A stretch of DNA of 64,000 bases from Nostoc sp. C052 (GTDB lineage: Bacteria; Cyanobacteriota; Cyanobacteriia; Cyanobacteriales; Nostocaceae), in contig NZ_CP040272.1 of the NCBI RefSeq assembly GCF_013393905.1, positions 1,178,001 to 1,242,000 on the forward strand, in the 5' to 3' direction. Positions within the stretch are counted from its first letter, which is position 1. Each line of letters opens with the position of its first letter. A program made the position numbers and the translations under genes. The notes under the pieces are model-generated. The model was not told where the DNA came from and did not search any database. It saw only the letters and a list, made by a program, of their open reading frames with translations. This document shows, piece after piece, positions 7,642 to 16,210 of this stretch.

Positions 7642-9704
7642 GTAAAATCAGACCTGAAGTTGCTAACCGACGCATCGAGTCTTTTAAAAAACGTTTTGGA
7701 AAAGCCCACTTGTATTTGGCTTATCATGCGGCTTTTCCCTTAGCGCTCACACCCGATTTGTTATATCGTTTGTGGGCTAACTTCCAGTACGATATTCATG
7801 GTCAAGTGCTAAGTATCCCTTGGGTAAGTGTAGCGGATATACTGCTTTCTAGCCTATGCGACGAAGTCGGGTATGAACTCTACGAGATGGATTTAGCAAT
7901 ACGAAAGGAACTGCTTAAATCCTTGAAGGAAGACCCAGATTTTGATAAACAGCGACTTGATGAACTTGCTAACTTTCTACTCGATTACATCCACCTACAA
8001 CTTCGTAACGACGATCCTGATATTAAAGACCTTGCCCAATCTCAACGATGGACTGCGTTAGCTTATGTACTTCCTAATGAAGCAGTTCGCGAACTAGCAT
8101 TGACTTTATCAAAATTGGATCAAAATCAAGATCAAGCAGAAATATTACGATTAGCCTCATTTGTAGAAACAGTTGCCGAACCACTAGCAGATTTTGAAGC
8201 ATTATTAATATATACCCGTGGAATGGGAAGCTTAATTCGTGGTGATTTAGAAAGCGCAAAAACTCAGTTTACAAGAGTTAAGATTTATCAAAATCAAATC
8301 CAGGTAGCTGGAATAAATTTACTCATTCCTGAAGAAATTATCAAAGTAACAGGGCATTCTCTAAATGACGTTAGACGTTCGGAAAAACAAAAAGCTCCGA
8401 CTTCAATTATTAAAACATTTAGTAGCCAAGCAGTGAGTAGACAAAAGTTAATTAACAATCGCGAGACTTCATCTAGTAGATTTAACTTTAGCAGAGTAAT
8501 TTTTGTAAGTTTGCTTATAACAGGTTTTGTTGCAGGGATTAGATGGTTGGGAATACTGGAAAATATAGAAATTTCAGCCTATGACCAGATGATGCGATCG
8601 CGCATTGCGGAAGGGCTTGATTCCCGACTGTTGATAATCACAATTGACGATGACGATCTGGCGACTCAAAGACAAAATGGTGAGTCTTTCATCGGAGCAT
8701 CGATTTCCGAAAAATCTCTCAATAAACTCCTGGCAAAACTGAATCAATACCAACCCCGTGCGATCGGCTTAGATATCTACCGTGATTTTTCTGCCAAAGA
8801 ACCAGATTTAATTACTCGTCTCCAACAAACTCAAAACTTGATTGGTGTATGCAAGGGGAGTGATAGTACAGGAAATATCAAAGGCATTAAGCCACCCCCA
8901 GAAATCCCCCCAGGAAATTTGGGATTCAGTGACTTTATTCACGATCGCGATGGCGTGATTCGTCGGCAACTTCTGTTTATGAATCAGGAGACAACATCTT
9001 TGTGTTCTGCTCCTTATGCCTTCAGCTTACAACTAGCCTCCCTCTATCTGCGCCCTTTAGGAATTCAAACAAAGTTCACCCCTGAAGGAAATTTGCAACT
9101 GGGTAAGACTATTTTTCCGAATTTGAAATCTCGCACTGGCGGCTATCAAAATATTGATGCTAATGGTGGTCAAATCTTACTCAACTACCGTTCTTCAAAA
9201 GAGATAGCCGAACAGGTGAAGCTAACACAATTTTTAGCTAGTCCAATTAACCCCAGTGCGATCAAAGACCGAATTGTTCTCATTGGTGTAGTGGCAAAGG
9301 GAGATTCTCCAGATACTTGGCCGACACCTTATGGCGTTCTTTTAGATGAGCAAATGCCAGGAGTGCTGGTACAAGCGCACATGATCAGCCAGATCCTTAG
9401 TGCAGTCCAGGATGGGCGACCATTGCTGCAAACTTGGTCATTGTGGATTGAGGTGGTCTGGATTTGGGGCTGGTCATTATTGGGTGGGTTGTTGGCATGG
9501 CGCTTTCAGCATTTACTCTATCTCACCCTGGGAAGTGGAATAGCGATCGCAATTCTGTATATCTCTTGCTATGGTCTTTTAATATCGGGTGTTTGGGCCC
9601 CGTTTGTTCCACCAGTAATAGCCTTAATAGTTGCTGGCGGAAGCATAATACTCGTAAAGCTTCAACCTCCATCGGCTAATAAAATAATCATCTCGCAAGA
9701 ATAA
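7638..9704 (+). CDS. CHASE2 sensor membrane protein with conserved N-terminal MoxR/vWA-associated domain
   Basis: 688 residues. Residues 1 to about 285 form a soluble helical domain (opening with RIESFKKRFG...LAYHAAFPLALTPDLLYRLW) that I recognise as recurring in cyanobacterial MoxR/vWA neighbourhoods. A membrane helix follows (about 286-306), then an extracytoplasmic CHASE2 sensor domain (about 310-580; AYDQMMRSR, DDDDLATQRQNGESF, AIGLDIYRD, DGVIRRQLL), and three membrane helices near the C-terminus (about 597-675). CHASE2 proteins normally carry a kinase or cyclase after these helices; here the protein ends, so output must pass through the N-terminal domain or partners. The ATG overlaps the vWA stop (ATGA). 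Inferred role: envelope sensor for the operon. Confidence 0.87.
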   Translation: MSKIRPEVANRRIESFKKRFGKAHLYLAYHAAFPLALTPDLLYRLWANFQYDIHGQVLSIPWVSVADILLSSLCDEVGYELYEMDLAIRKELLKSLKEDPDFDKQRLDELANFLLDYIHLQLRNDDPDIKDLAQSQRWTALAYVLPNEAVRELALTLSKLDQNQDQAEILRLASFVETVAEPLADFEALLIYTRGMGSLIRGDLESAKTQFTRVKIYQNQIQVAGINLLIPEEIIKVTGHSLNDVRRSEKQKAPTSIIKTFSSQAVSRQKLINNRETSSSRFNFSRVIFVSLLITGFVAGIRWLGILENIEISAYDQMMRSRIAEGLDSRLLIITIDDDDLATQRQNGESFIGASISEKSLNKLLAKLNQYQPRAIGLDIYRDFSAKEPDLITRLQQTQNLIGVCKGSDSTGNIKGIKPPPEIPPGNLGFSDFIHDRDGVIRRQLLFMNQETTSLCSAPYAFSLQLASLYLRPLGIQTKFTPEGNLQLGKTIFPNLKSRTGGYQNIDANGGQILLNYRSSKEIAEQVKLTQFLASPINPSAIKDRIVLIGVVAKGDSPDTWPTPYGVLLDEQMPGVLVQAHMISQILSAVQDGRPLLQTWSLWIEVVWIWGWSLLGGLLAWRFQHLLYLTLGSGIAIAILYISCYGLLISGVWAPFVPPVIALIVAGGSIILVKLQPPSANKIIISQE

Positions 9705-9749
9705 CCTATCCAATAATCTATATTAAATATCGCATTCAACACCCACTGT

Positions 9750-10793
9750 ATGACAAACCAAACTTTTACCAACGGTTATGCATTACTCATTGGCGTAGGT
9801 GCTGATTTACCAGTCACAGTTAAAGATGCAACCGCTTTACGAGATATACTGATTGACCCAAGTCGCGCCGCCTATCCATCAGAACAAGTCACACTGCTAA
9901 CCGAAACCTCTGCAATTCGGCAAAACATCCTTGCAGCTTTTGACCAAATCATCGCTCAGGTTAATCAAAATCCTGATGCAACTGTCATCATTTACTACTC
10001 TGGTCACGGTGGACGCATCCAACGCACCAATGAATACTTCCTTGTACCGTTCGGCTATGACCCTAGTCAACGCGCAGACACAGCTATCTCAGGTGTAGAA
10101 TTTACCCAAAAGATTGAGGCGATTACAGCACGTAAACTCGTAGTTTTATTAGATTGCTGTCATGCAAGTGGCGTTCCAGCTTTGAAGGAACCAGGAGAAA
10201 CCTTTGTAAAATCGCCCTTACCACCGGAACTGTTAAATGTGCTGGGAACAGGAAGCGGTCGAGTTGTGGTTGCTTCCTCACGACAAGACGAATATTCTTA
10301 CACGGGTCAACCCTACAGTGCTTTTACAGATTGCTTGGTGGAAGCTTTGCAAGGTAAAGCAGCCGTGAATAAGGATGGATATGCACGTATTCTTGATATT
10401 TTAGTTTACTTATTTGACCAAGTGCCAAAAAGAGCATCAGGGCCGCAGCACCCGTTTGTAAATAAAGTGTTGGATTTGGGCGATAATTTTCCCCTTTGTT
10501 ATTACGCTGGTGGAAGTAAATTTTTATCTGGTGAAGCAGCAACTATTGAAACTAGTCCGCCTGCTACTAGTTTAACTGCTGGACAACGACGGCGATCGCA
10601 ACAAAAACTAGACGCACTTCAGGCAGAATTTGACATCCGCAGCGAGAAGTTTAAGCAGATGAAGAAAGCTGTAGCTATTGAGGCTGGTACGGCAGTTAAG
10701 TTTCAATTAGAACAGCAACTTCTTGATGAAGAGGCAAAACTGGCATATCTTAACGATGAACTAGATAAACTTGAGTCTGCATTACAATCATGA
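9750..10793 (+). CDS. caspase-like (peptidase C14) protease with C-terminal adaptor coiled coil
   Basis: 347 residues. The N-terminal caspase/metacaspase fold carries the catalytic dyad His86 in YYSGHGGR and Cys137 in LLDCCHASG, both intact. Further strands (VVVASSRQDE, FTDCLVEAL) complete the p20/p10-like region to about residue 250. After a linker, residues about 280-347 form a coiled coil matching the N-terminus of the STAND-like protein of the same operon, so the two could bind each other homotypically. No signal peptide or membrane helix is present, so it should be cytoplasmic. It starts 45 bp after the CHASE2 gene and is followed by a terminator hairpin at 10953. Inferred role: the effector protease. 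Confidence 0.93.
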   Translation: MTNQTFTNGYALLIGVGADLPVTVKDATALRDILIDPSRAAYPSEQVTLLTETSAIRQNILAAFDQIIAQVNQNPDATVIIYYSGHGGRIQRTNEYFLVPFGYDPSQRADTAISGVEFTQKIEAITARKLVVLLDCCHASGVPALKEPGETFVKSPLPPELLNVLGTGSGRVVVASSRQDEYSYTGQPYSAFTDCLVEALQGKAAVNKDGYARILDILVYLFDQVPKRASGPQHPFVNKVLDLGDNFPLCYYAGGSKFLSGEAATIETSPPATSLTAGQRRRSQQKLDALQAEFDIRSEKFKQMKKAVAIEAGTAVKFQLEQQLLDEEAKLAYLNDELDKLESALQS

Positions 10794-10952
10794 GACTTAT
10801 GTAAATATACAGTTATTTGGTGCATGGAAATTAGGATTTCCCCACCCAGAAAACAAGGAAAATAGAGATATTCAGTTAATTGGTGTTGGTTTATACTATT
10901 TCAAGTTTTTGTAGTCGTTATACTCATAACTTAGGTTCTACCTGGGAATTAG

Positions 10953-10980
10953 GAAGTGGCTTTGCCACTTCTTTTTATTT
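10953..10980 (+). terminator. Rho-independent terminator after the caspase operon
   Basis: Perfect 8-bp stem GAAGTGGC/GCCACTTC with a TTT loop, directly followed by TTTTTATTT. It faces the plus strand and closes the 4.2-10.8 kb operon. Confidence 0.85.
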
Positions 10981-11164
10981 ATTTGGTAGCCCAGTAAAAA
11001 ATAAATTAAAAGTTAAAAGTAACTTTATTGAGCCTTTAAACTTTATTGTTATGTCATTTTACAAAATACCTGCTAAACGTACATTGGTAAGGGCATACAT
11101 CTGTACACCCCTACAAACGATTAATTGTTGCAAAGATTGTTGACAATGGGATGAGATAGTGTTT

Positions 11165-11200
11165 GTTTAATTAGCCAGACGTAATTCTGGTCAATTAAAC
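11165..11200. terminator. palindrome between convergent genes, possible bidirectional terminator
   Basis: Inverted repeat GTTTAATT/AATTAAAC with an inner CCAGA/TCTGG stem. Its AT-rich outer arms supply U-tracts in both directions, and it sits just beyond the Rieske gene stop codon. Confidence 0.5.
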
Positions 11201-11206
11201 ATGATG

Positions 11207-12295
11207 TTAGTCATTACTCATTTTATCTTGCCATCTCTCACGCTTGAGCTTGCTCTCCACATCATGCGATCGCGCTTCTTTCCAAGTCCCCCACATTAAG
11301 GATTGCTGTTTTTCAACATGGTTAATAAACTGCATAATTGAGTGATCTGCTTTGATGGGAGTTTTCAAATCAAACTGAATTGTTTGGAGAATCTTAATGT
11401 CACCCATGAGAAAGTACTTGGCTACAATCTTAGTCAGCCATAGCATAATTCGATTGCATGAGAAACCAAAAATTCCTTTACGTTTTTTAGTCATCAGCAC
11501 AACTTGACCTTCAGTTTTTCCCCCTTGATGGAGGCGAACTGCAACCATCATGTGGATATGGAAGAAATCTGGGCCAAGTGTCACAATGCCAATGCTACCG
11601 TACCAATAGCAAATACTGTAAGTTATGACATTTTTGTAGAAAAGACGGATGAGCTTAATGAAAAAGGAATTGTCTTTGATGGGTGTAGTATTACTGAAGA
11701 TAATAGCATTTTCGTTAAGTTCCTGTCTTTCAAAAATAATCTCTACTGGCAGTTTGTGAACTGTATTGAGATGTTGAGCATCAATGGCATTAATCATCAC
11801 CACGTTGGGATGACAGTTCATCACAAAATGAGAATGAATGGCGACATCACACTCTTTTTGTTCCAACTCTGGAACAAAAGGTAAGGGTTGTTGTGGTATT
11901 TCTCCAGTCCAAACCCAAATCATCCCGTACTTCTCAGCAGTAGGCCAAGTTTGTAATTGTAGAGAAGGTGGTGTATCTAAACATGGGATATTAATACACA
12001 TTCCCTCAGCATCAAACTTCCAGTGGTGGAAAAAACAACGTAGTGCATTACCTTCAATTTTACCCTCAGCAAGGTGAGCGCCCATGTGTGGACAGTAGGC
12101 ATCAAAGGTAACTACCCTTTTGTCTTTACCACGGTAAATTACTAATTCTTTACCCAAAATCGTGACAGGTTTTACTTCACCCACCCGCAGATTTTGAGAG
12201 GGTATTACCCAATACCATCCCTCAATAAAACGTTCTGGATTATTGAAAATTTTAGCTTTACGGATTGAGCTAGAAGTCTGCGAGTTGAGATTCAT
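11207..12295 (-). CDS. Rieske [2Fe-2S] non-heme iron oxygenase
   Basis: 362 residues. The Rieske cluster motif is present as CPHMGAHL and CFFHHW (CxH...CxxH, about residues 68-90), followed by the catalytic mononuclear iron site in DAQHLNTVHK (about residues 178-187). The layout matches ring-hydroxylating or cholesterol-desaturase-like oxygenases, which use an external reductase to oxidise a hydrophobic substrate; the substrate cannot be told from sequence. No reductase or ferredoxin gene lies next to it. A perfect 7-bp dyad (12304-12318) lies 9-23 bp upstream of the start codon. The C-terminal half has hydrophobic segments but no certain membrane helix. Confidence 0.88.
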   Translation of the reverse strand: MNLNSQTSSSIRKAKIFNNPERFIEGWYWVIPSQNLRVGEVKPVTILGKELVIYRGKDKRVVTFDAYCPHMGAHLAEGKIEGNALRCFFHHWKFDAEGMCINIPCLDTPPSLQLQTWPTAEKYGMIWVWTGEIPQQPLPFVPELEQKECDVAIHSHFVMNCHPNVVMINAIDAQHLNTVHKLPVEIIFERQELNENAIIFSNTTPIKDNSFFIKLIRLFYKNVITYSICYWYGSIGIVTLGPDFFHIHMMVAVRLHQGGKTEGQVVLMTKKRKGIFGFSCNRIMLWLTKIVAKYFLMGDIKILQTIQFDLKTPIKADHSIMQFINHVEKQQSLMWGTWKEARSHDVESKLKRERWQDKMSND

Positions 12296-12303
12296 TTTAT
12301 GGT

Positions 12304-12318
12304 TTCACTTGAAGTGAA
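12304..12318 (-). promoter_or_regulatory. operator-like dyad upstream of the Rieske gene
   Basis: TTCACTT-G-AAGTGAA, a perfect 7-bp inverted repeat with one central base, immediately before the minus-strand start codon. The position suits a repressor or MerR-type site, or a translational hairpin; the binder is unknown. Confidence 0.4.
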
Positions 12319-12639
12319 GCAGTTGATCTAGAAGTAACATGGGAACTCTAAAAAAACAGTTACTTTCAGTACCATGAGAAACAGCTACCCAATAAATGAA
12401 TAAAAATCATCAGGTAAAATCTTGAAAAATATTATTAAAAATGTCAAAATTATGCCAATTTAATATCAGCTAAATTCCAAAAATACATTTAGACTCTATA
12501 TTTGAATATTTAAAACTTAGTAAAATCTCTAATTAGATAAAAAGTTGCAATACTAATGATAATATTTTGCTTAACTCTCAAACAACTTAATGTATAGCAA
12601 AATATGTAATAATAATTACAAGAGTTAGGGAAGTCTACC
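12319..12639. other. AT-rich divergent promoter region
   Basis: About 320 bp of strongly AT-rich sequence between the divergent Rieske and MerR-family genes. It should hold both promoters; apart from the dyad at 12304 I see no clear repeat or RNA element. Confidence 0.5.
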
Positions 12640-13068
12640 ATGTTAACTCAAGATAAAAAACTGCTTTTAATTGGTCAGGTAACAGATTTAACTGGAATAC
12701 CCATTAGGACAATTCGTTATTACGAGAGTTTAGGCTTAATCAATTCATTAAAACGAACAGAGGGAGGCTTTCGCCAGTTTTCGTTGGATGTGCTAACTCG
12801 TCTGGCATTCATTAAAAGGGCACAAAATCTTGGTCTTAGCCTAGAAGAGATTGGAAATATTCTTCAAGTCTACGATCAAGGGCAGACTCCCTGCGGTGAA
12901 ATCAAAGAAAAACTTGAAGAGAAGGTCTTGCAGATCGATCGCCAAATAGATCAGCTGTTAACTTTACGCTCTGAAATCAAGGGGTTACTTTCAGGCTGGA
13001 AGAATATCAGCAACCACAATGAGGAGACAATTTGTCCGATTATTCAAAATACTCCTCAGCGCTGTTAG
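12640..13068 (+). CDS. MerR-family metal-responsive transcriptional regulator
   Basis: 142 residues. The N-terminal winged helix begins IGQVTDLTGIPIRTIRYYE (residues 11-29), the hallmark of MerR proteins, followed by the second helical pair with GGFRQFSLDVL and a long dimerisation helix. Cys85 (in TPCGEI), Cys132 (ICPII) and the terminal Cys142 occupy positions used for metal binding in ZntR/CadR/MerR relatives. It sits convergent to the copper genes, and its best target is the 30-bp dyad promoter at 16113-16146. Which metal it senses (Cu+, Zn2+, Cd2+) cannot be settled from sequence. Confidence 0.92.
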   Translation: MLTQDKKLLLIGQVTDLTGIPIRTIRYYESLGLINSLKRTEGGFRQFSLDVLTRLAFIKRAQNLGLSLEEIGNILQVYDQGQTPCGEIKEKLEEKVLQIDRQIDQLLTLRSEIKGLLSGWKNISNHNEETICPIIQNTPQRC

Positions 13069-13151
13069 CGGTAGCCGTGGGTTGAGCCAGTGCTGAGATA
13101 TCAAAAATCAGAAATGAAGTTTAAGTAATTTCTCTATTATCCACTCAGAAA

Positions 13152-13379
13152 TTAGGACTCAGAATTTTTATAGAGAAGAAACCACCACAACTCTAGTCCA
13201 ATTAAGGCTAAACCTGCGATCGCAACACCAACTTTCAAGCCCAAAGGTTGCTCAATGCGCTGGAATTGGCTGGTTTGCTCTGGCGAGTGGGCTGGCATTT
13301 CTGCGAATGCTACACTTGATGTGCCAGTGAGAAGCACTAAAGCTATCAGGCTTCCCCAAAGCATTTTTTGACTGAACAT
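13152..13379 (-). CDS. small membrane protein at the end of the copper operon
   Basis: 75 residues: an N-terminal signal peptide or helix (WGSLIALVLLTGTSSVAFA), a short periplasmic part containing His and Met (EMPAHSP), and a C-terminal helix GVAIAGLALIGLELWWFLL ending in a basic/polar tail. It begins 20 bp after the CopA-type ATPase in the same direction, so it is probably the last gene of the chaperone-ATPase operon. I know similar small proteins beside cyanobacterial copper ATPases but no assigned function. A role in copper handling is inference from position. Confidence 0.75.
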   Translation of the reverse strand: MFSQKMLWGSLIALVLLTGTSSVAFAEMPAHSPEQTSQFQRIEQPLGLKVGVAIAGLALIGLELWWFLLYKNSES

Positions 13380-13398
13380 TTGCTAAATTACCTTGCAA

Positions 13399-15696
13399 TT
13401 ATGAGCTAATTTTTGGTTGAAAGTTACGCAATCTCAGGGCGTTGCTAACAACAGAGAGCGAAGAAAGAGCCATTGCAGCACCGGCAATAATTGGATTGAG
13501 TAACCAACCAAAAATGGGAAACAGAATTCCTGCCGCAATGGGAATACCAATGACGTTGTAAATAAAGGCAAAGAAGAGATTTTGCTTGATATTGTTGATG
13601 GTGGCACGGCTGAGTTGAATTGCTGTGACAATTCCTTGCAAATCTCCAGAAATTAAGGTGATATCGCTAGCTGCGATCGCCACATCTGTTCCCGTCCCAA
13701 TGGCAATTCCCACATCAGCCTGTGCTAAGGCTGGCGCATCATTGATGCCATCACCTACCATTGCGACAATTTTAGATTTTGGATTTTGGATTTTGGATTT
13801 GGGAAATTTCTTTATCTCTCCTTGTAAAGATTGGATAATTGCCGCTTTCTGATCTGGACGCACTTCAGCAAAGATTCGCTGAATGCCAACTTGTAGAGCG
13901 ATCGCATCAGCAGTTTTACGATTATCTCCAGTGAGCATTACTACTTCTAAACCTAACTTCTGTAAGGCTTTCACCACTGCTGCTGACGAAGGTTTGAGGG
14001 CATCGGCAATACCCATTATTCCTTGTAGTTCGCCATCTACAGCAATCAAAATAACTGTTTTACCTGCGGCTTCCCAGGCATCTTTATACTGCTGGAGACT
14101 TATGGTGTTAATTCCAAGTTCTGTTAACCAGCGTTGTGTACCAATTTGCACAAGCTGATTTGCAACAACTGCTTGGACACCACTACCTGTATTAGCTACG
14201 AAGTTCTTTGCATCTATTAAACTCACTTCTTGAGACTGGGCGTATTTTACAACCGCTTCCGCTAAAGGATGCTCAGAATTGCGTTCTACCGTTGCTGCCA
14301 ACTGTAAAAGCTGGAGTTCATTACCATTAGCTGTGCCGTTGACAGTTACAAAGTCTGTAACTGTCGGTTTCCCTTGAGTCAAAGTGCCGGTTTTATCTAA
14401 AACGATGGTTTGAATTTTGTGTGCTAGCTCTAAGCTGTCCGCACCCTTAATCAAAATGCCATTTTCTGCACCTTTGCCTGTCCCCACCATTACAGAAGTG
14501 GGGGTAGCTAAACCCAAAGCACAAGGACAAGCGATAATCAGTACACCGACCGTTGTCATTGTTGCGAGGGTAAGATTGCCAGTGAAATTAAACCAAATGA
14601 CAAAAGTGGCGATCGCAACGGCAATCACAGCTGGTACAAACCATCCTGTCACCTGATCTGCCAAGCGCTGAATAGGTGCTTTAGAACCTTGCGCTTGTTG
14701 CACTAGTTTGACAATTTGAGCCAAAAATGTATCATTTCCGACTCGTGTCACCCGAAACTGAAATGCACCTGCACCGTTAATTGTCGCCCCAATTACCTCA
14801 TCTCCTGGCTGCTTTTTAACTGGCAAACTTTCACCAGTTACCATCGCTTCATCTACCGTCGAAGCGCCTGCAATTACCTCGCCATCTACCGGAATCTTTT
14901 CACCGGGACGCACCAAAATCACATCGTTGATTCTGACTTCGGCAATGGGAACATCAATTTCTCTACCATCACGGATGACTCTGGCATCTCTAGCTTGCAG
15001 TCCGATGAGTTTGCGGATAGCTTCAGAAGTTTGTCCCCTAGCGCGATTTTCCAATAATCGCCCCAGCAAAATTAAGGTAATCACAAAGGCGGCAACTTCA
15101 TAATAAAGATGAGGTATCAAGCCTTGAGCAATCAAAAATTTTGGGAAAACAGTGACAAATAAAGAATATAGATATGCTGCACTTGTACCCAAAGCAATCA
15201 GGGTGTCCATCGTCGCCGTATGGCGCTTGAGGGATTTCCAGCCATTGCGGTAAAAAGATCCACCACACCAAAAGATGACGGGTGTTGTCAGCACTAACTG
15301 CACCCAAGGATTTTGCAGAAAGCTGGGAATTAAAGGTAAGTTCAGCCCAGTCATCATGGGGAACGACCCCAAAAGTAGGAAAATGCTGATTACACCTCCC
15401 ACTACTACCTTGAGGGAGAGTTGGCGTTGTAATGCTTGCCTACTCGCTTTTTCCGCATCATCTTCTTGGGAGAGTAATTCTTCTTGGAGTGAGTCAGAAG
15501 AGTATCCCGCAGATGCGATCGCACTTTGGATTTTCTCTAAATTTGCTAAAGAGCGATCGTATTTGATGGTAGCTTGCTCTGCTCCAAAGTTAACGTTGCA
15601 CTCAATTACCCCAGAAACAGAGCGAATCGCCTTTTCGATGTTATTAGCACAAGCGGCACAACTCATGCCTCGAAGTTTGAGCGTGAGAGTATCCAT
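13399..15696 (-). CDS. copA: Cu+-exporting P1B ATPase (CopA/PacS type)
   Basis: Copper-translocating P-type ATPase. I place the start at 15696, giving MDTLTLKLRGMSC and 765 residues, because the upstream in-frame extension is only a degenerate heptamer repeat. An N-terminal HMA domain carries GMSCAAC (metal site CxxC). Core motifs: CPC in IACPCALGLATP, DKTGTLT, SEHPLAEA, GDGINDAPALAQADVGIA. These mark the Cu+ subgroup. Cyanobacteria use two such pumps, CtaA (plasma membrane import) and PacS (thylakoid, to plastocyanin); which this is cannot be told. It lies downstream of the Atx1-like chaperone, separated by the repeat tract, and likely shares its MerR-type promoter. Confidence 0.93.
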   Translation of the reverse strand: MDTLTLKLRGMSCAACANNIEKAIRSVSGVIECNVNFGAEQATIKYDRSLANLEKIQSAIASAGYSSDSLQEELLSQEDDAEKASRQALQRQLSLKVVVGGVISIFLLLGSFPMMTGLNLPLIPSFLQNPWVQLVLTTPVIFWCGGSFYRNGWKSLKRHTATMDTLIALGTSAAYLYSLFVTVFPKFLIAQGLIPHLYYEVAAFVITLILLGRLLENRARGQTSEAIRKLIGLQARDARVIRDGREIDVPIAEVRINDVILVRPGEKIPVDGEVIAGASTVDEAMVTGESLPVKKQPGDEVIGATINGAGAFQFRVTRVGNDTFLAQIVKLVQQAQGSKAPIQRLADQVTGWFVPAVIAVAIATFVIWFNFTGNLTLATMTTVGVLIIACPCALGLATPTSVMVGTGKGAENGILIKGADSLELAHKIQTIVLDKTGTLTQGKPTVTDFVTVNGTANGNELQLLQLAATVERNSEHPLAEAVVKYAQSQEVSLIDAKNFVANTGSGVQAVVANQLVQIGTQRWLTELGINTISLQQYKDAWEAAGKTVILIAVDGELQGIMGIADALKPSSAAVVKALQKLGLEVVMLTGDNRKTADAIALQVGIQRIFAEVRPDQKAAIIQSLQGEIKKFPKSKIQNPKSKIVAMVGDGINDAPALAQADVGIAIGTGTDVAIAASDITLISGDLQGIVTAIQLSRATINNIKQNLFFAFIYNVIGIPIAAGILFPIFGWLLNPIIAGAAMALSSLSVVSNALRLRNFQPKISS

Positions 15697-15699
15697 GTT

Positions 15700-15795
15700 G
15701 GGGGTTGGGGATTGGGGATTAGGAATTTGAGATTGGGGATTGGGGATTAGGGATTGGGGATTAGGGATTGGCAATTGGTCATTCTCCCAGTACCC
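15700..15795. repeat. degenerate heptamer tandem repeat (STRR type)
   Basis: Tandem GGGGATT/AGGGATT units, about a dozen, in the spacer between the chaperone and the copper ATPase genes. Such short tandem repeats are typical of Nostoc-type genomes. The minus strand is open through it and would encode repeats of NPQSxIP, which is the reason not to accept the longer ATPase start. Confidence 0.85.
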
Positions 15796-15816
15796 AGTAC
15801 CCATCCCCCAATCCCC

Positions 15817-16011
15817 TTAAGCAACTGGATAACCAGCAGCAGCCAACGCTTCCTTAATTGCTGTTTCTGATGCTTGAGTTTCTACATTAACCAGCTTGGT
15901 TGTTGGATCAGCCTGAACGCTAGCATTGGCATCGACTGCCTGAAGTGCTTGGGTGATCTTGCTTGCACAAACAGAACAAGACATGCTGGGAACTGTGAGT
16001 TGGAGAGTCAT
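15817..16011 (-). CDS. Atx1-like copper chaperone (single HMA domain)
   Basis: 64 residues, starting MTLQLTVPSMSCSVC at 16011; the longer frame upstream lacks conservation features. One HMA ferredoxin-like domain with the MxCxxC copper site at residues 10-15 and a C-terminal GYPV, matching cyanobacterial Atx1/CopZ chaperones that hand Cu+ to PacS/CtaA. It is the first gene of the copper operon, directly behind the 30-bp dyad promoter. Confidence 0.92.
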   Translation of the reverse strand: MTLQLTVPSMSCSVCASKITQALQAVDANASVQADPTTKLVNVETQASETAIKEALAAAGYPVA

Positions 16012-16112
16012 AGATTTACGGGATAAAATGAACAACCTTGCCAGACCAAGCTGGATGATTGAGACGTATCCCTCACACATCAGAAATTTCTGGTTGAGGG
16101 TCGCCTTGAATT

Positions 16113-16146
16113 CATCCTAGACTCTCTAGCCGGCTGGAGAGTCTAG
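16113..16146 (-). promoter_or_regulatory. MerR-type promoter with 30-bp near-perfect palindrome
   Basis: On the minus strand TAGACT (16145-16140) and TAGGAT (16119-16114) are separated by 20 bp, the over-long spacing typical of MerR-activated promoters. The spacer lies within a 30-bp palindrome (16117-16146): arms CTAGACTCTC/GAGAGTCTAG and an inner AGCCGGCT, with a single mismatched pair. It lies about 100 bp before the copper chaperone start and is the best candidate target of the MerR protein encoded at 12640. Confidence 0.75.
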
Positions 16147-16210
16147 AGATTTTTAAAAGTTTTTCGCTAAACTTCAAATTTCTTTACAAGTAACTTATAT
16201 CTTGCACCAG

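Larger units (their letters stand above)
10794..11206. other. gene-free spacer between convergent genes
   Basis: Non-coding stretch between the caspase gene and the convergent Rieske oxygenase gene. It holds the terminator at 10953 and a second palindrome near 11165. One 87-residue open frame here has no codon pattern, start signal or family resemblance and I regard it as chance. Confidence 0.6.

Noticed and set aside
10880..11143. 87-codon open frame after the caspase gene
   Set aside because: It contains the terminator hairpin at 10953, lacks a ribosome site, and the composition is that of non-coding DNA.
15697..15804. N-terminal extension of the copper ATPase with NPQSxIP repeats
   Set aside because: It is the translation of a heptamer tandem repeat; the HMA domain starts right after the Met at 15696.
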